Assembly: GCF_008704655.1 (NCBI RefSeq)
Contig: NZ_CP023688.1
Span: forward strand, 8,311,001 to 8,375,000
DNA: 64,000 nt
Direction of reading: 5' to 3'
From: Streptomyces rimosus
Lineage (GTDB): Bacteria; Actinomycetota; Actinomycetes; Streptomycetales; Streptomycetaceae
This document shows, in pieces, positions 16,635-24,933 of this stretch. The notes under the pieces were generated by a model that ran no database searches, had not been told where the DNA came from, and saw only the letters and a program-made list of their open reading frames with translations. Position numbers and translations under genes: made by a program. The stretch's first letter is position 1. Every line of letters starts with the position of its first letter.

Positions 16635-17566
16635 GAGCCGGGCTGCTTCGGGGCGTCCAGGGCGCGTACGAGGGCCAGGGTTCCGGCGATCGCCGCCACG
16701 ACGGTGGGGTGCTGGTGGGCCTCGTAACGCTGCGCCGGGTCGCCGTCCACGGGCTGGTCGTCGCGCGGCACCAGGCCGTCGTCGTGCTGGATGGCCGCCA
16801 GCCGCCGCCAGTCGTCGTCCTCGGCCCACGGCTCGGGCAGGCAGGCGCCGACGATCATCAGCTCGGCCGTCAGGTCCCACTGCCCGGCCTCCGCCCAGAT
16901 GTCGGTCCAGACCGGCAGCCACTGGGTGAGGTACTCCGCGAGATCCGCCGGCAGGCCGCCGGGCAGCCGCCCCCAGTCGGTGAGGTGGAAGACGGTGTGG
17001 GTGACGGAGTAGCCGGTCAGCCAGTCGATGTGCCAGGGCTCGGGCGTGGCGCCGAGCCAGGTCGCCCGGGTCAGCCCGCCCCAGTCGTGGGCACCCGGCC
17101 CCTCGTCGAGCCCGACGACCCGCGCGGCGTTGGCCACTGCGAGCCGCCGGTTGGGCACATGCTCCACGGCGTGCGTCGCACGCAGCGCGACGTGGTGCGC
17201 GAGCAGCCGTTCCAACTGCGGGTACCGGTAGCCGCCGCGGGCGAAGTGGGCGTAGGTCTCCATCGGATCGGTGGTGAGCGGGTGGCGCAGCAGCCGCTCG
17301 TACAGCAGCGCACCGCGGTCCAGCTGGTCCCAGCAGAAGTCCAGGAGTTCGCGCGCGAGCCCGAGGTCCGTGGTCCCGGCGACGCCGCTGCGCAGGACCA
17401 GCGAGGCGGCGAGCGCCGTCTCGCAAAGGGACTTGTACACGTCCCCGTCGTCCGTGAGCTCGTCACGCGACACGTCGTACAGCGCCCCGTACTCGCGGTT
17501 GGTGTGCAGCCACGCCAAGGCCCGGGAGCTGATGTCGTGTGCGGTGTGTGCCGGGGCGGGGCTCAT
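16631..17566 (-). CDS. DUF6895-like helical protein
   Basis: 311 residues, almost entirely helical, rich in Trp and His. It starts with SSRALAWLHTNRE and contains conserved-looking HTVFHLTDWG and YAHFARGGYRYP segments. The all-helix pattern with repeated Leu/Trp/His resembles uncharacterised actinomycete DUF6895 proteins; I assign the family with moderate confidence. No catalytic site is evident. It overlaps both neighbours by 4 bases (upstream 265-aa gene, downstream serine hydrolase), so it is made in fixed ratio with them. Confidence 0.65.
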   Translation of the reverse strand: MSPAPAHTAHDISSRALAWLHTNREYGALYDVSRDELTDDGDVYKSLCETALAASLVLRSGVAGTTDLGLARELLDFCWDQLDRGALLYERLLRHPLTTDPMETYAHFARGGYRYPQLERLLAHHVALRATHAVEHVPNRRLAVANAARVVGLDEGPGAHDWGGLTRATWLGATPEPWHIDWLTGYSVTHTVFHLTDWGRLPGGLPADLAEYLTQWLPVWTDIWAEAGQWDLTAELMIVGACLPEPWAEDDDWRRLAAIQHDDGLVPRDDQPVDGDPAQRYEAHQHPTVVAAIAGTLALVRALDAPKQPGS

Positions 17567-18360
17567 ATGGCCTCCAGGCCGAGTAGCCGGCGGGCGATTG
17601 CTGTGTCCAGTGCGGTGCGTTCACCGCCGCCGACCAGACCGACGTACTCGGTCAGCAGCGCGGGGTCCAGTGGCAGTCGGGCTCCGTCGGCGTGCAGCCA
17701 GGCCAGCCAGCGGGTGATGCGTGCGGCGGTGGGGAAGTCGCGGCGCAATGTGGCGCGGGTGGCGCCGCGTGCCAGTCCCAGGACGCCGGACCGGGCGGCG
17801 GCGTGCACTGGGCCGTCCAGTCCGGGCAGGGCCAGTGAGGCCAACTGCCCCATGCGTATGGACCAGGGCACCCAGCCTTCCACCGACTCGCCGGAGGCAG
17901 GCGAGATCGGCAGGCGGCGGGGTGCCGAGTCGTCGCACCGCGGAGGGCCCTGGGGGGTGGGGGCCGGTACCGCGGGGGAGTCGTCAGGGGCGAGACGGGA
18001 GAGCGTGGTGGCGAGTCCCCAGTCCACCCAGGCGACGGTCCACGCCTGCTCGGGGCCTTCGGGCGGCGCGGGAGGCGGCGGATCGGCGGGCGGCAGGGCG
18101 CCGAGGGCCAGGCCGATGGCGGCCGTCTCGCCCTCGGTCGGGGGGAGGCCGGTCAGGACGTACGGGGCGAGGATGTCCGCCCCGAGAATGCGTACCGCCC
18201 CCAGCGCCACCGCCGGATCGCCCTCGGGCTCCGACGCCGCGGCCTCGACGTGGGGCGCGGCCACGGCGGCGCCCCCGGCACCCTGAAGGGCGTCGAGGGC
18301 GCGGCGGGCCAGGCGGTCCGCCGATTCGCTGTAGGCGGTGCGTGCGCGCTCCGAGATCAC
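17563..18360 (-). CDS. Hypothetical protein, 265 aa, in the small-peptide operon
   Basis: Starts at GTG 18360, whose GTGA overlaps the stop of the 63-aa gene. The N-terminal half is Ala-rich helix with Ser/Asp at turns. A Pro-rich linker around residues 95-110 and another around 150-165 separate it from a helical C-terminal part (RITRWLAWLHADGARLPLDP). The repeat of the WLAWLHADG/ALAWLHTNRE theme between this protein and the next one suggests they share a domain and may form a complex. No known family is recognised. Confidence 0.65.
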   Translation of the reverse strand: MISERARTAYSESADRLARRALDALQGAGGAAVAAPHVEAAASEPEGDPAVALGAVRILGADILAPYVLTGLPPTEGETAAIGLALGALPPADPPPPAPPEGPEQAWTVAWVDWGLATTLSRLAPDDSPAVPAPTPQGPPRCDDSAPRRLPISPASGESVEGWVPWSIRMGQLASLALPGLDGPVHAAARSGVLGLARGATRATLRRDFPTAARITRWLAWLHADGARLPLDPALLTEYVGLVGGGERTALDTAIARRLLGLEAI

Positions 18361-18548
18361 CGGCGCTTCGTTTCCTTGGGCTCCTTGGGCGAGATCAGCA
18401 GCCCGAGCAGCAGGACGCCCCATGCGGCGCCTTCCGGAGCGGGCAGTGGCGCGTCACTCAACGGCGCTTCGGGCTGGGCCGTGACCCATCCCAGTGCTTC
18501 CCTGTCGAGCGCGAGGCCGGTGGTCCGAACGGTCTGGGCAAGCATCAT
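18357..18548 (-). CDS. 63-aa small peptide heading a four-gene operon
   Basis: ATG 18548 (with a second ATG directly after it) is preceded by GAGGGAGCG at ideal spacing. The product starts MMLAQTVRTTGLALDREALG, continues with a Pro/Glu/Ala-rich segment, then a hydrophobic stretch AAWGVLLLGLLIS and a charged Lys/Glu/Arg tail. It could be a single-pass membrane peptide or a precursor peptide processed by the operon. It is the first of four coupled genes (63 aa, 265 aa, DUF6895-like, serine hydrolase). There is no Cys, and only a few Ser/Thr, so lanthipeptide-type crosslinks are not obvious. Confidence 0.6.
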   Translation of the reverse strand: MMLAQTVRTTGLALDREALGWVTAQPEAPLSDAPLPAPEGAAWGVLLLGLLISPKEPKETKRR

Positions 18549-18569
18549 TTCGCTCCCTCGAAGAGATGT

Positions 18570-18590
18570 CATCACCGTTGTCCGGTGATG
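18570..18590. promoter_or_regulatory. Hairpin in the leader of the small-peptide operon
   Basis: CATCACCG (18570-18577) and CGGTGATG (18583-18590) pair with a 5-base loop, 22 bases before the ATG of the 63-aa gene. It may be an operator or an RNA element near the ribosome site. Confidence 0.4.
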
Positions 18591-18795
18591 CCCCGATGCC
18601 TTCTCCAACGTACTCCTGAATCGACATATCGACCATTCGGGGTAAAGGGGGAGAAAGGGGTGCTCAGCTGCTGGGTCACCAACAGGTGCCCCAGTCACCG
18701 AAAAGTTCGTTCTTCCATGTCAGCGGCCACTCTCCTACGGTTCCCTGGTAACCGCAGGAGACCGGGCGAACCCGGTCCGGTGACGAGGAGGCAGC

Positions 18796-19203
18796 ATGGC
18801 CGTCACACTGGTGAACCCCCAGGGGTTGCCGGAAATCCCCGCCTACCGGCAGGTGTCGATCGCTTCCGGATCGAGGCTGGTCTTCACCGCGGGGCAGGTC
18901 GCGTGGGACGCCGACGGGGCCACGGTCGGCGAGGGCGACCTCGCCGCGCAGGTCGAGCAGTGCTACCTCAACGTCGGTACGGCCCTGGCCGAGGCCGGCG
19001 CCACCTTCGGCGATGTGGTGAAGATGTCCGTGTACGTCGTGGACTGGACCCCGGACAAGCTGCCCCTGTTCATGGAGGGCGTCGCCCGCGCGTCCGCGAA
19101 GATGGGCGTCACGCCGGTGCCGCCGTCCACGCTGCTGGGCGTCGCGGCGCTGCACATACCCGAGCACCTGGTCGAGGTGGAGGCCACCGCGGTCATCGAC
19201 TGA
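18796..19203 (+). CDS. RidA-family (YjgF/UK114) protein
   Basis: 135 residues from ATG 18796, preceded by GACGAGGAGGC. The trimeric RidA fold is recognised from RLVFTAGQVAWDADG near residue 30, the central VEQCYLNVGTALAEAGATFGDVVK, and the ending PEHLVEVEATAVID. The Arg that binds carboxylates in true RidA, near residue 105 in the family, is not clear here (PPSTLLGVAAL), so it may be a RidA subgroup other than the imine deaminase. Members hydrolyse enamine/imine intermediates. It stands alone. Confidence 0.9.
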   Translation: MAVTLVNPQGLPEIPAYRQVSIASGSRLVFTAGQVAWDADGATVGEGDLAAQVEQCYLNVGTALAEAGATFGDVVKMSVYVVDWTPDKLPLFMEGVARASAKMGVTPVPPSTLLGVAALHIPEHLVEVEATAVID

Positions 19204-19225
19204 ACGGGCAGGTCCCAGCGCGACG

Positions 19226-19240
19226 CTGACGCGCCGTCAG
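19226..19240. terminator. Short hairpin between convergent genes
   Basis: CTGACG (19226-19231) and CGTCAG (19235-19240) pair with a 3-base loop between the stops of the RidA gene (plus) and the isochorismatase-like gene (minus). It could serve both directions. The stem is short. Confidence 0.4.
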
Positions 19241-19782
19241 TCGAAGAGATCGTCCGCCGCCGACTCCGTCACGCGCGCGCCCATGTTCCGCTCCATCATC
19301 CGCAAGGCCGCGTCGGCGAGGTCGGGGTGGATGTGGGCCACCGCGTCGCGCGGGACGGTCACGTCCAGGTGGCGGATGTGCGCGTCGAGGGCCGAGTACA
19401 GCACGCACTGCTCGGTGACCTGGCCGCACAGCACTATCCGCCGGATGCCGTGCTGGCCGAGCAGGTACTCCAGGGGTGTCTCGTAGAAGATCGAGTGGCG
19501 GGCCTTGACCACGAACAGCGAGGAGTCGTCGGGGCGGAGCGGCTCCACCAGGTCGGCGTGCGGGCCGTCCAGCGCGGTACGCAGGATCTCGTCGTGGTGC
19601 GAGCGCCACCGGCCGAAGTTGTCGTTGACGTAGATGACCTCGACGTCCGAGGTGTCGGCGCGGGCGCGCTCCAGGGCGCGCAGCATGCCGGGCAGCGTCT
19701 CGCGGACCGACGGCAGCAGCCGCTCGGCGTCCTCGTGCTCATAGGTGTTGATCATGTCGATGACGATGAGCGCCGTACGCAT
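19237..19782 (-). CDS. Isochorismatase-family cysteine hydrolase
   Basis: 181 residues. The N-terminal ALIVIDMINTYEH contains the catalytic Asp, the middle has the Lys in FVVKARHSIF, and LCGQVTEQCVLYSALDA holds the nucleophilic Cys preceded by a cis-peptide-type VTEQ segment. These are the D-K-C triad of the nicotinamidase/isochorismatase-like hydrolases, which cleave amides or vinyl ethers. It starts one base after the decarboxylase stop, so the two form an operon. A C-N hydrolysis step after amino acid decarboxylation, for example on an amide or carbamoyl intermediate, is possible. Confidence 0.9.
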   Translation of the reverse strand: MRTALIVIDMINTYEHEDAERLLPSVRETLPGMLRALERARADTSDVEVIYVNDNFGRWRSHHDEILRTALDGPHADLVEPLRPDDSSLFVVKARHSIFYETPLEYLLGQHGIRRIVLCGQVTEQCVLYSALDAHIRHLDVTVPRDAVAHIHPDLADAALRMMERNMGARVTESAADDLFD

Positions 19783-19783
19783 G

Positions 19784-21262
19784 TCAGCCGTTCCCCTCGA
19801 CGAGCACCCGGATGGTCTTCAGCTCGGGATCGGCCGCGTCCGGCACGTTCATCCCGGCCCGTACCCCGCTCGTCAGATAGCGCACCACCGGCGCGTCGAG
19901 CCGTTCGCCCGGCAGGGCCGCCGGGATGCCCGGGGGATAGGGCGTCAGCATCTCCGCCACGATCCGGCCGGCCGCCGCGCTCGCCGGTACGTCCTCGGTC
20001 TCGCCGAAGTACGCGTCGCGCGGCAGGCACACCTGCTCCAGCCGCAGTTCGCCCGGCGACGGCACCGCCACCTCGGGTGCCGGGCGCAGCTCCGCCGCGT
20101 GCCGCGACAGGTCGCGCAGCGCGTCGAGCAGCACCGTGGTGGTCGATGTGTCGTCCGCGTGGGTGAGCTGGGCGCTGATCCGGCGGTGGTCGGCGAGATG
20201 GGCGTCCACGGCGCGGTGTTCGCGCAGCCAGTCGGCGGCCCGGTAGCCGCTCGTGCCCAGCCCGCTGACGTCGATCACCACGGGCAGCGGGTCGAAGTCG
20301 TGGGCCAGGCCGGGGCCGCAGAAGTCGGTCCGGTCGTTGACGTGCAGCCCGTCGATGGCCTCGATGTCGGCGCGTACCCGGGCGGCCAGGTCCAGGGCCC
20401 GGCCCATCAGGTCACGGCCCCGCAGGGCCATCTGCCGCCGCCAGCCGTCCAGCCCGGCGTACAGCAGCACCGAAGGGCTGGTGGTGCCGAACAGGTCCGC
20501 CCGTGACTTCAGAACCGTCGGCTGGATCAGGTCGCCCCGCAGGTGGAACACCGAGCCCTGCTCCAGCCCGCTGCCCATCTTGTGGATGCTGGTCACACAG
20601 ACATCGGCGCCCGCGTCCATCGCCCAGGACGGCAGGTCGGGGTGGAAGGGCAGGTGCGCGCCCCACGCCTCGTCCACGATCAGTGGGCGCCCGCGCCGGT
20701 GGCACACCTCCGCCAGGGCGCGCAGGTCCGCGCAGGCGCCGTACGGGGTCGGGCTGGTCACCAGCGCCCCGCGCGCGTCCGGATGCTCCGCGAAGGCCCG
20801 CTCGAACGCCTCGGCCGACGGGGGATGGGCGATCCGGCGCTCCGCGTCCCACTGCGGGTCCACCCAGATCGGCTTCATGCCGGACAGGATCAGCCCCGAC
20901 ACCACGGACTTGTGCGCGTCCCGGCCGACCAGCAGCTTCTCGTGCGGCCCCGCCACCGACAGCATCGCCGCCTTGACCGACAGGGAGCTGCCGCAGGTGG
21001 AGAAAAAGGTGTGCGACGCGTGCACCGCGTCCGCCATCAGCGCCTCGGCCCGCTCCAGCACCTCGGCCCGGCCCAGCCGGTCGTCCAGCCCGCCGGAGGC
21101 CAGCAGATCGCCGTGGAACACCGCATCACCGAGCACCTCGCGCACCATCGGGTCGGCGCCGCGGGCCTGCTTGTGCCCCGGTGGCGTGAAGGAGACCTCG
21201 CCCGCCTTCCGGTAGCGGGCCAGCGCTTCCAGAACCGGGGCCTGCGTGTGATCGACAGCCAT
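19784..21262 (-). CDS. Orn/Lys/Arg-type PLP-dependent decarboxylase
   Basis: 492 residues from ATG 21262. The fold is the aspartate aminotransferase-type (fold I) basic amino acid decarboxylase: FTPPGHKQ near the start, STCGSSLSVKAAML for PLP phosphate binding, PLIVDEAWGAHL with the PLP-contacting Asp197, and Lys228 in SIHKMGSG as the Schiff-base lysine. The C-terminal domain (about residues 380-490) has PYPPGIPAALPGE. Products would be cadaverine, putrescine or agmatine; the exact substrate is not readable. It is shorter than the E. coli inducible enzymes because the N-terminal wing domain is absent, like the Bacillus SpeA/YaaO type. Confidence 0.92.
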   Translation of the reverse strand: MAVDHTQAPVLEALARYRKAGEVSFTPPGHKQARGADPMVREVLGDAVFHGDLLASGGLDDRLGRAEVLERAEALMADAVHASHTFFSTCGSSLSVKAAMLSVAGPHEKLLVGRDAHKSVVSGLILSGMKPIWVDPQWDAERRIAHPPSAEAFERAFAEHPDARGALVTSPTPYGACADLRALAEVCHRRGRPLIVDEAWGAHLPFHPDLPSWAMDAGADVCVTSIHKMGSGLEQGSVFHLRGDLIQPTVLKSRADLFGTTSPSVLLYAGLDGWRRQMALRGRDLMGRALDLAARVRADIEAIDGLHVNDRTDFCGPGLAHDFDPLPVVIDVSGLGTSGYRAADWLREHRAVDAHLADHRRISAQLTHADDTSTTTVLLDALRDLSRHAAELRPAPEVAVPSPGELRLEQVCLPRDAYFGETEDVPASAAAGRIVAEMLTPYPPGIPAALPGERLDAPVVRYLTSGVRAGMNVPDAADPELKTIRVLVEGNG

Positions 21263-21684
21263 GCGGCAGGGGTTCCCCGGGCCCGGACGGGTCAATCACC
21301 CGCACCGTTCGATGGCGCCGTGCCGCGCCCGGGGCACGGGCTTTCACCCGCACGGCACTCGTACGGCATCTGGACGGCACTCGTGCGGCACCCGCACGGC
21401 ACTTGCATGGCACCCGTACGGCATCGGCCGGGCGCGTCCCGGTGCCCACACCGGGCGCCCGCCGGCCCCGCCCGGCGCCGGTGGATCTTTCCCCCTCCGG
21501 GCGGGTTTTCCCAGCCCGGCGCGGGGAACCCGCCCCCGCGCCGCCGGTCCGGAACCGGTGGCACCGGCCCGCCGCGGCAGTGCGCCGCCTGCCGCCCCCG
21601 CTCGCAGCGGGGGCTTCGGCGGGCGAGCCTTTTGGAGAGGCACCCGCCGCCTCGGCGGACCGCAGACGCGCTGGAGGAGAAGCG
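21263..21684. other. Divergent intergenic region upstream of the formate dehydrogenase operon
   Basis: About 420 bases between the decarboxylase start (minus) and the fdh start (plus). It holds the 11-bp repeat array (21352-21428) and a ribosome site GGAGGAG just before ATG 21685. No gene is supported here. The open plus-strand frame through it is only the upstream extension of the fdh frame. Confidence 0.6.
21352..21428. repeat. Seven tandem 11-bp degenerate repeats
   Basis: Units begin at 21352, 21363, 21374, 21385, 21396, 21407 and 21418. Each fits RYGGCAYYYGN-like variants, for example ACGGCACTCGT (twice, units 1 and 3), GCGGCACCCGC and ACGGCACTTGC. The preceding 11 bases (21341-21351, CTTTCACCCGC) look like a further diverged copy. 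The period equals one helical turn, so all seven face the same side. The array lies 260-330 bases before the formate dehydrogenase start and about 90 bases before the divergent decarboxylase start. The sequence is not the known PHO box, though the 11-bp spacing is the same. Confidence 0.8.
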
Positions 21685-24600
21685 ATGGGCGTGCGCAAAC
21701 GGGTTCGCGACTGGCCCGTGTACCGGCAGCTGACCGGGGGCGACCCGCTGGGCCGCGGCCGCGCCGCGATGTCGCCGTACACCGAGGGGCTGCGCCCGCG
21801 CACCGGCACCGCCGACCGGATGGTGCGCTCGGTCTGCCCGTACTGCGCGGTCGGCTGCGGCCAGCAGGTGTACGTCAAGGACGAGAAGGTCGTGCAGATC
21901 GAGGGCGATCCCGACTCGCCCGTCAGCCGCGGCCGGCTCTGCCCCAAGGGCTCGGCGACCCTCCAGCTCACCACCGGCTCCTCGCGCCGCCACCAGGTGC
22001 TCTACCGGCGCCCGTACGGCACGGACTGGGAGCCGCTGGACCTGGAGACGGCCATGGACATGGTCGCCGACCGGGTCATCGAGACGCGTCGCCGTACCTG
22101 GGAGTGGGAGTCCGCCGAAGGGCTCCGCACGGCGCGCACGATGGGCATCGCCAGCCTGGGCGGCGCCACCCTCGACAACGAGGAGAACTACCTCATCAAG
22201 AAGCTGCTGACCGGCCTCGGCGTGGTCCAGGTGGAGAACCAGGCCCGGGTCTGCCACAGCTCCACCGTCGCCGGGCTCGGCACGTCCTTCGGGCGCGGCG
22301 GCGCGACCACCTTCATGCAGGACCTCCAGCACGCGGACTGCATCGTCATCCAAGGCTCGAACTTCGCCGAGGCGCACCCGGTCGGCTTCCAGTGGGTCAT
22401 GGAGGCGAAGGCCCGCGGCGCCCGCGTGATCCACGTCGATCCGCGCTACACCCGCACGAGTGCCCTGGCCGACCTGCACGTCCCGATCCGGGCGGGCAGC
22501 GACATCGCCTTTCTCGGCGGGATCATCAACCACGTCCTGACCAAGGAGAAGGACTTCCGCGAGTACGTCCTGCACTACACCAACGCCGCCACCCTGGTCG
22601 GCGAGGACTTCAAGGACACCGAGGACCTGGACGGCGTCTTCTCCGGCCTGGAGGAGGTCGAGCACCACTACGACCCGATGAGCTGGCAGTACGAGGGTGT
22701 GGACGTGCAGGCGCCGGCCGGTGAGGTGGACGAGCAGTACGAGGCGCGCGTCAAGGAGGCCGGCGGCTCCGAGACGCACGGCTCCGGCGGCGCCCCCACC
22801 GGCTCCCGGCCGCCCCGCGACGAGACGCTGCGGCACCCGCGCTGCGTCTACCAGATCCTCAAGCGCCACTACGCCCGCTACACCCCGGAGATGGTCGAGC
22901 GGATCTGCGGCGTGCCGCGGGAGACGTTCCTGCGGGTGTGCGAGGCCCTGACCGCCAACTCCGGCCCGGACCGCACCAGCGCCTTCTGCTACGCGGTGGG
23001 CTGGACCCAGCACTCGGTCGGCGCGCAGTACATCCGCGCCGCCAGCGTGCTGCAACTGCTCCTCGGCAACATCGGCCGCCCCGGCGGCGGCATCCAGGCC
23101 CTGCGCGGCCACGCCTCCATCCAGGGCTCCAGCGACATCCCCACCCTCTTCAACCTGCTGCCCGGCTATCTGCCGATGCCGCACGCGCACGCCCACGAGG
23201 ACCTGGACACCTTCGTGAACGCGAGCCGCACCGAGAAGGGCTTCTGGGGCGACATGCGCGCCTACTTCGTCAGCCTCCTCAAGTCGTACTACGGCGACGC
23301 GGCCACCGCCGACAACGACTACTGCTTCGACCATCTGCCACGGCTGACCGGCGCGCATTCCACGTACGAGACCGTCATGGCGCAGCTGGACGGCACCTGC
23401 AAGGGCTACTTCCTGATGGGGGAGAACCCCGCCGTCGGCTCCGCCAACACCCGCCTCCAGCGCCTGGGCATGGCCAACCTGGAGTGGCTGGTGGTCCGGG
23501 ACTTCTCGCTGATCGAGTCGGCGACCTGGTGGCAGGACGGCCCGGAGATCGAGACCGGCGAGCTGCGGACCGAGGACATCGGCACCGAGGTGTTCTTCTT
23601 CCCGGCCGCCGCGCACACCGAGAAGTCCGGGTCCTTCACCAACACCAACCGCTGGGTGCAATGGCACCACGCGGCGGTCGAGCCGGAGGGCGAGGCGCGC
23701 AGCGACCTGTGGTTCATGTACCACCTCGGCCGGCGCATCAAGGCGAAGCTGGCCGGCTCCACCGATCCCATGGACCGGCCCGTACAGGACCTGACCTGGG
23801 ACTATCCGACCGAGGGGCCGCTGGAGGAGCCGGTCGCCGACGCCGTGCTCGCCGAGATCAACGGACGCGGCCCGGACGGCGCCCCGCTGACCGCGTACAC
23901 CGAGCTGAAGGACGACGGCTCGACACGATGCGGCTGCTGGATCTACTGCGGCGTCTACGCGAACGGCGTCAACCAGGCGGCCCGCAAGAAGCCGCACACC
24001 GAACAGGACTGGGTGGCCGCCGAATGGGCCTGGGCCTGGCCCGCCAACCGCCGCATCCTCTACAACCGCGCGTCGGCGGCCCCGGACGGCACGCCGTGGA
24101 GCGAGCGCAAGGCGTACGTGTGGTGGGACCCGGACGAAGGCAAGTGGACCGGCCACGACATCCCGGACTTCGTGCCCGACCGCGCGCCCGATTACGTGCC
24201 GCCAAAGGACGCGAGCGGCCCCGACGCCCTGCGCGGCGACGACCCGTTCATCATGCAGGCGGACGGCAAGGGCTGGCTGTACGCGCCCGCGGGCCTGGTG
24301 GACGGGCCGCTGCCCACCCATTACGAGCCGCAGGACTCCCCGTTCGGCAACGCGCTCTACCCGTCCACGCCGCGCTCGCCCGTCCGCCGTATCCACCCCC
24401 GGGAAGGCAACCGCTACCACCCCAGCGGCGACGAACCGGGCGCCGACGTCTACCCGTACGTCGTCACCACCCACCGCCTCACCGAGCACTTCACCGCGGG
24501 CGGCATGAGCCGCTGGTCGCCCTACCTCGCCGAACTCCAGCCGGAGTTCTTCTGCGAGGTCTCCCCGCAGCTCGCCGCCGAACGCGGCCTGGAGCACCTG

Positions 24601-24933
24601 GGCTGGGCCACCATCGTCACGGCGCGAAACGCCATCGAGGCCCGCGTCATGGTGACTGAACGGATCAAGTCGCTGACCGTGCAGGGCCGTACGGTCCACC
24701 AGATCGGCCTGCCGTTCCACTGGGGTCCCAACGGCGTGGTGACCGGCGACGCCGCCAACGAGCTGGTCGCCATCGCGCTCGACCCCAACGCCCACATCCA
24801 GGAGGACAAGGCGCTGACCGCGGACATCCGGCCGGGCCGCCGGCCGCGCGGCCCCGACCTGCCGCGGCTGGTCGCGGCCTACCGCGAGCGCGCCGGCATC
24901 GACGAGAGCACCGGGACGGAGGCCCGCGCATGA
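21685..24933 (+). CDS. Formate dehydrogenase-like molybdopterin catalytic subunit (Cys form)
   Basis: 1082 residues from ATG 21685 with the ribosome site GGAGGAG. The N-terminal [4Fe-4S] motif is CPYCAVGCGQQV with the fourth Cys in RGRLCPKG. The catalytic position is Cys190 in ARVCHSSTVAGLG, where E. coli FdhN/FdhH carry selenocysteine, so this is a selenium-free member. MGD-binding segments follow: IQGSNFAEAHP, VDPRYTRTSALAD, and a C-terminal molybdopterin dinucleotide domain near residue 930. It should oxidise formate to CO2. Beta and NrfD-like subunits follow with 4-base overlaps. No twin-arginine signal is evident at the N-terminus, so the enzyme probably faces the cytoplasm. Confidence 0.92.
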   Translation: MGVRKRVRDWPVYRQLTGGDPLGRGRAAMSPYTEGLRPRTGTADRMVRSVCPYCAVGCGQQVYVKDEKVVQIEGDPDSPVSRGRLCPKGSATLQLTTGSSRRHQVLYRRPYGTDWEPLDLETAMDMVADRVIETRRRTWEWESAEGLRTARTMGIASLGGATLDNEENYLIKKLLTGLGVVQVENQARVCHSSTVAGLGTSFGRGGATTFMQDLQHADCIVIQGSNFAEAHPVGFQWVMEAKARGARVIHVDPRYTRTSALADLHVPIRAGSDIAFLGGIINHVLTKEKDFREYVLHYTNAATLVGEDFKDTEDLDGVFSGLEEVEHHYDPMSWQYEGVDVQAPAGEVDEQYEARVKEAGGSETHGSGGAPTGSRPPRDETLRHPRCVYQILKRHYARYTPEMVERICGVPRETFLRVCEALTANSGPDRTSAFCYAVGWTQHSVGAQYIRAASVLQLLLGNIGRPGGGIQALRGHASIQGSSDIPTLFNLLPGYLPMPHAHAHEDLDTFVNASRTEKGFWGDMRAYFVSLLKSYYGDAATADNDYCFDHLPRLTGAHSTYETVMAQLDGTCKGYFLMGENPAVGSANTRLQRLGMANLEWLVVRDFSLIESATWWQDGPEIETGELRTEDIGTEVFFFPAAAHTEKSGSFTNTNRWVQWHHAAVEPEGEARSDLWFMYHLGRRIKAKLAGSTDPMDRPVQDLTWDYPTEGPLEEPVADAVLAEINGRGPDGAPLTAYTELKDDGSTRCGCWIYCGVYANGVNQAARKKPHTEQDWVAAEWAWAWPANRRILYNRASAAPDGTPWSERKAYVWWDPDEGKWTGHDIPDFVPDRAPDYVPPKDASGPDALRGDDPFIMQADGKGWLYAPAGLVDGPLPTHYEPQDSPFGNALYPSTPRSPVRRIHPREGNRYHPSGDEPGADVYPYVVTTHRLTEHFTAGGMSRWSPYLAELQPEFFCEVSPQLAAERGLEHLGWATIVTARNAIEARVMVTERIKSLTVQGRTVHQIGLPFHWGPNGVVTGDAANELVAIALDPNAHIQEDKALTADIRPGRRPRGPDLPRLVAAYRERAGIDESTGTEARA

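Noticed and set aside
22240..22270. Selenocysteine codon in formate dehydrogenase
   Set aside because: The codon at the catalytic position is TGC (Cys), not TGA, so no SECIS element is expected.
21292..24795. A 1167-codon minus-strand frame across the formate dehydrogenase gene
   Set aside because: Antisense shadow; the plus strand encodes a complete FdhA-type protein with all cluster motifs.
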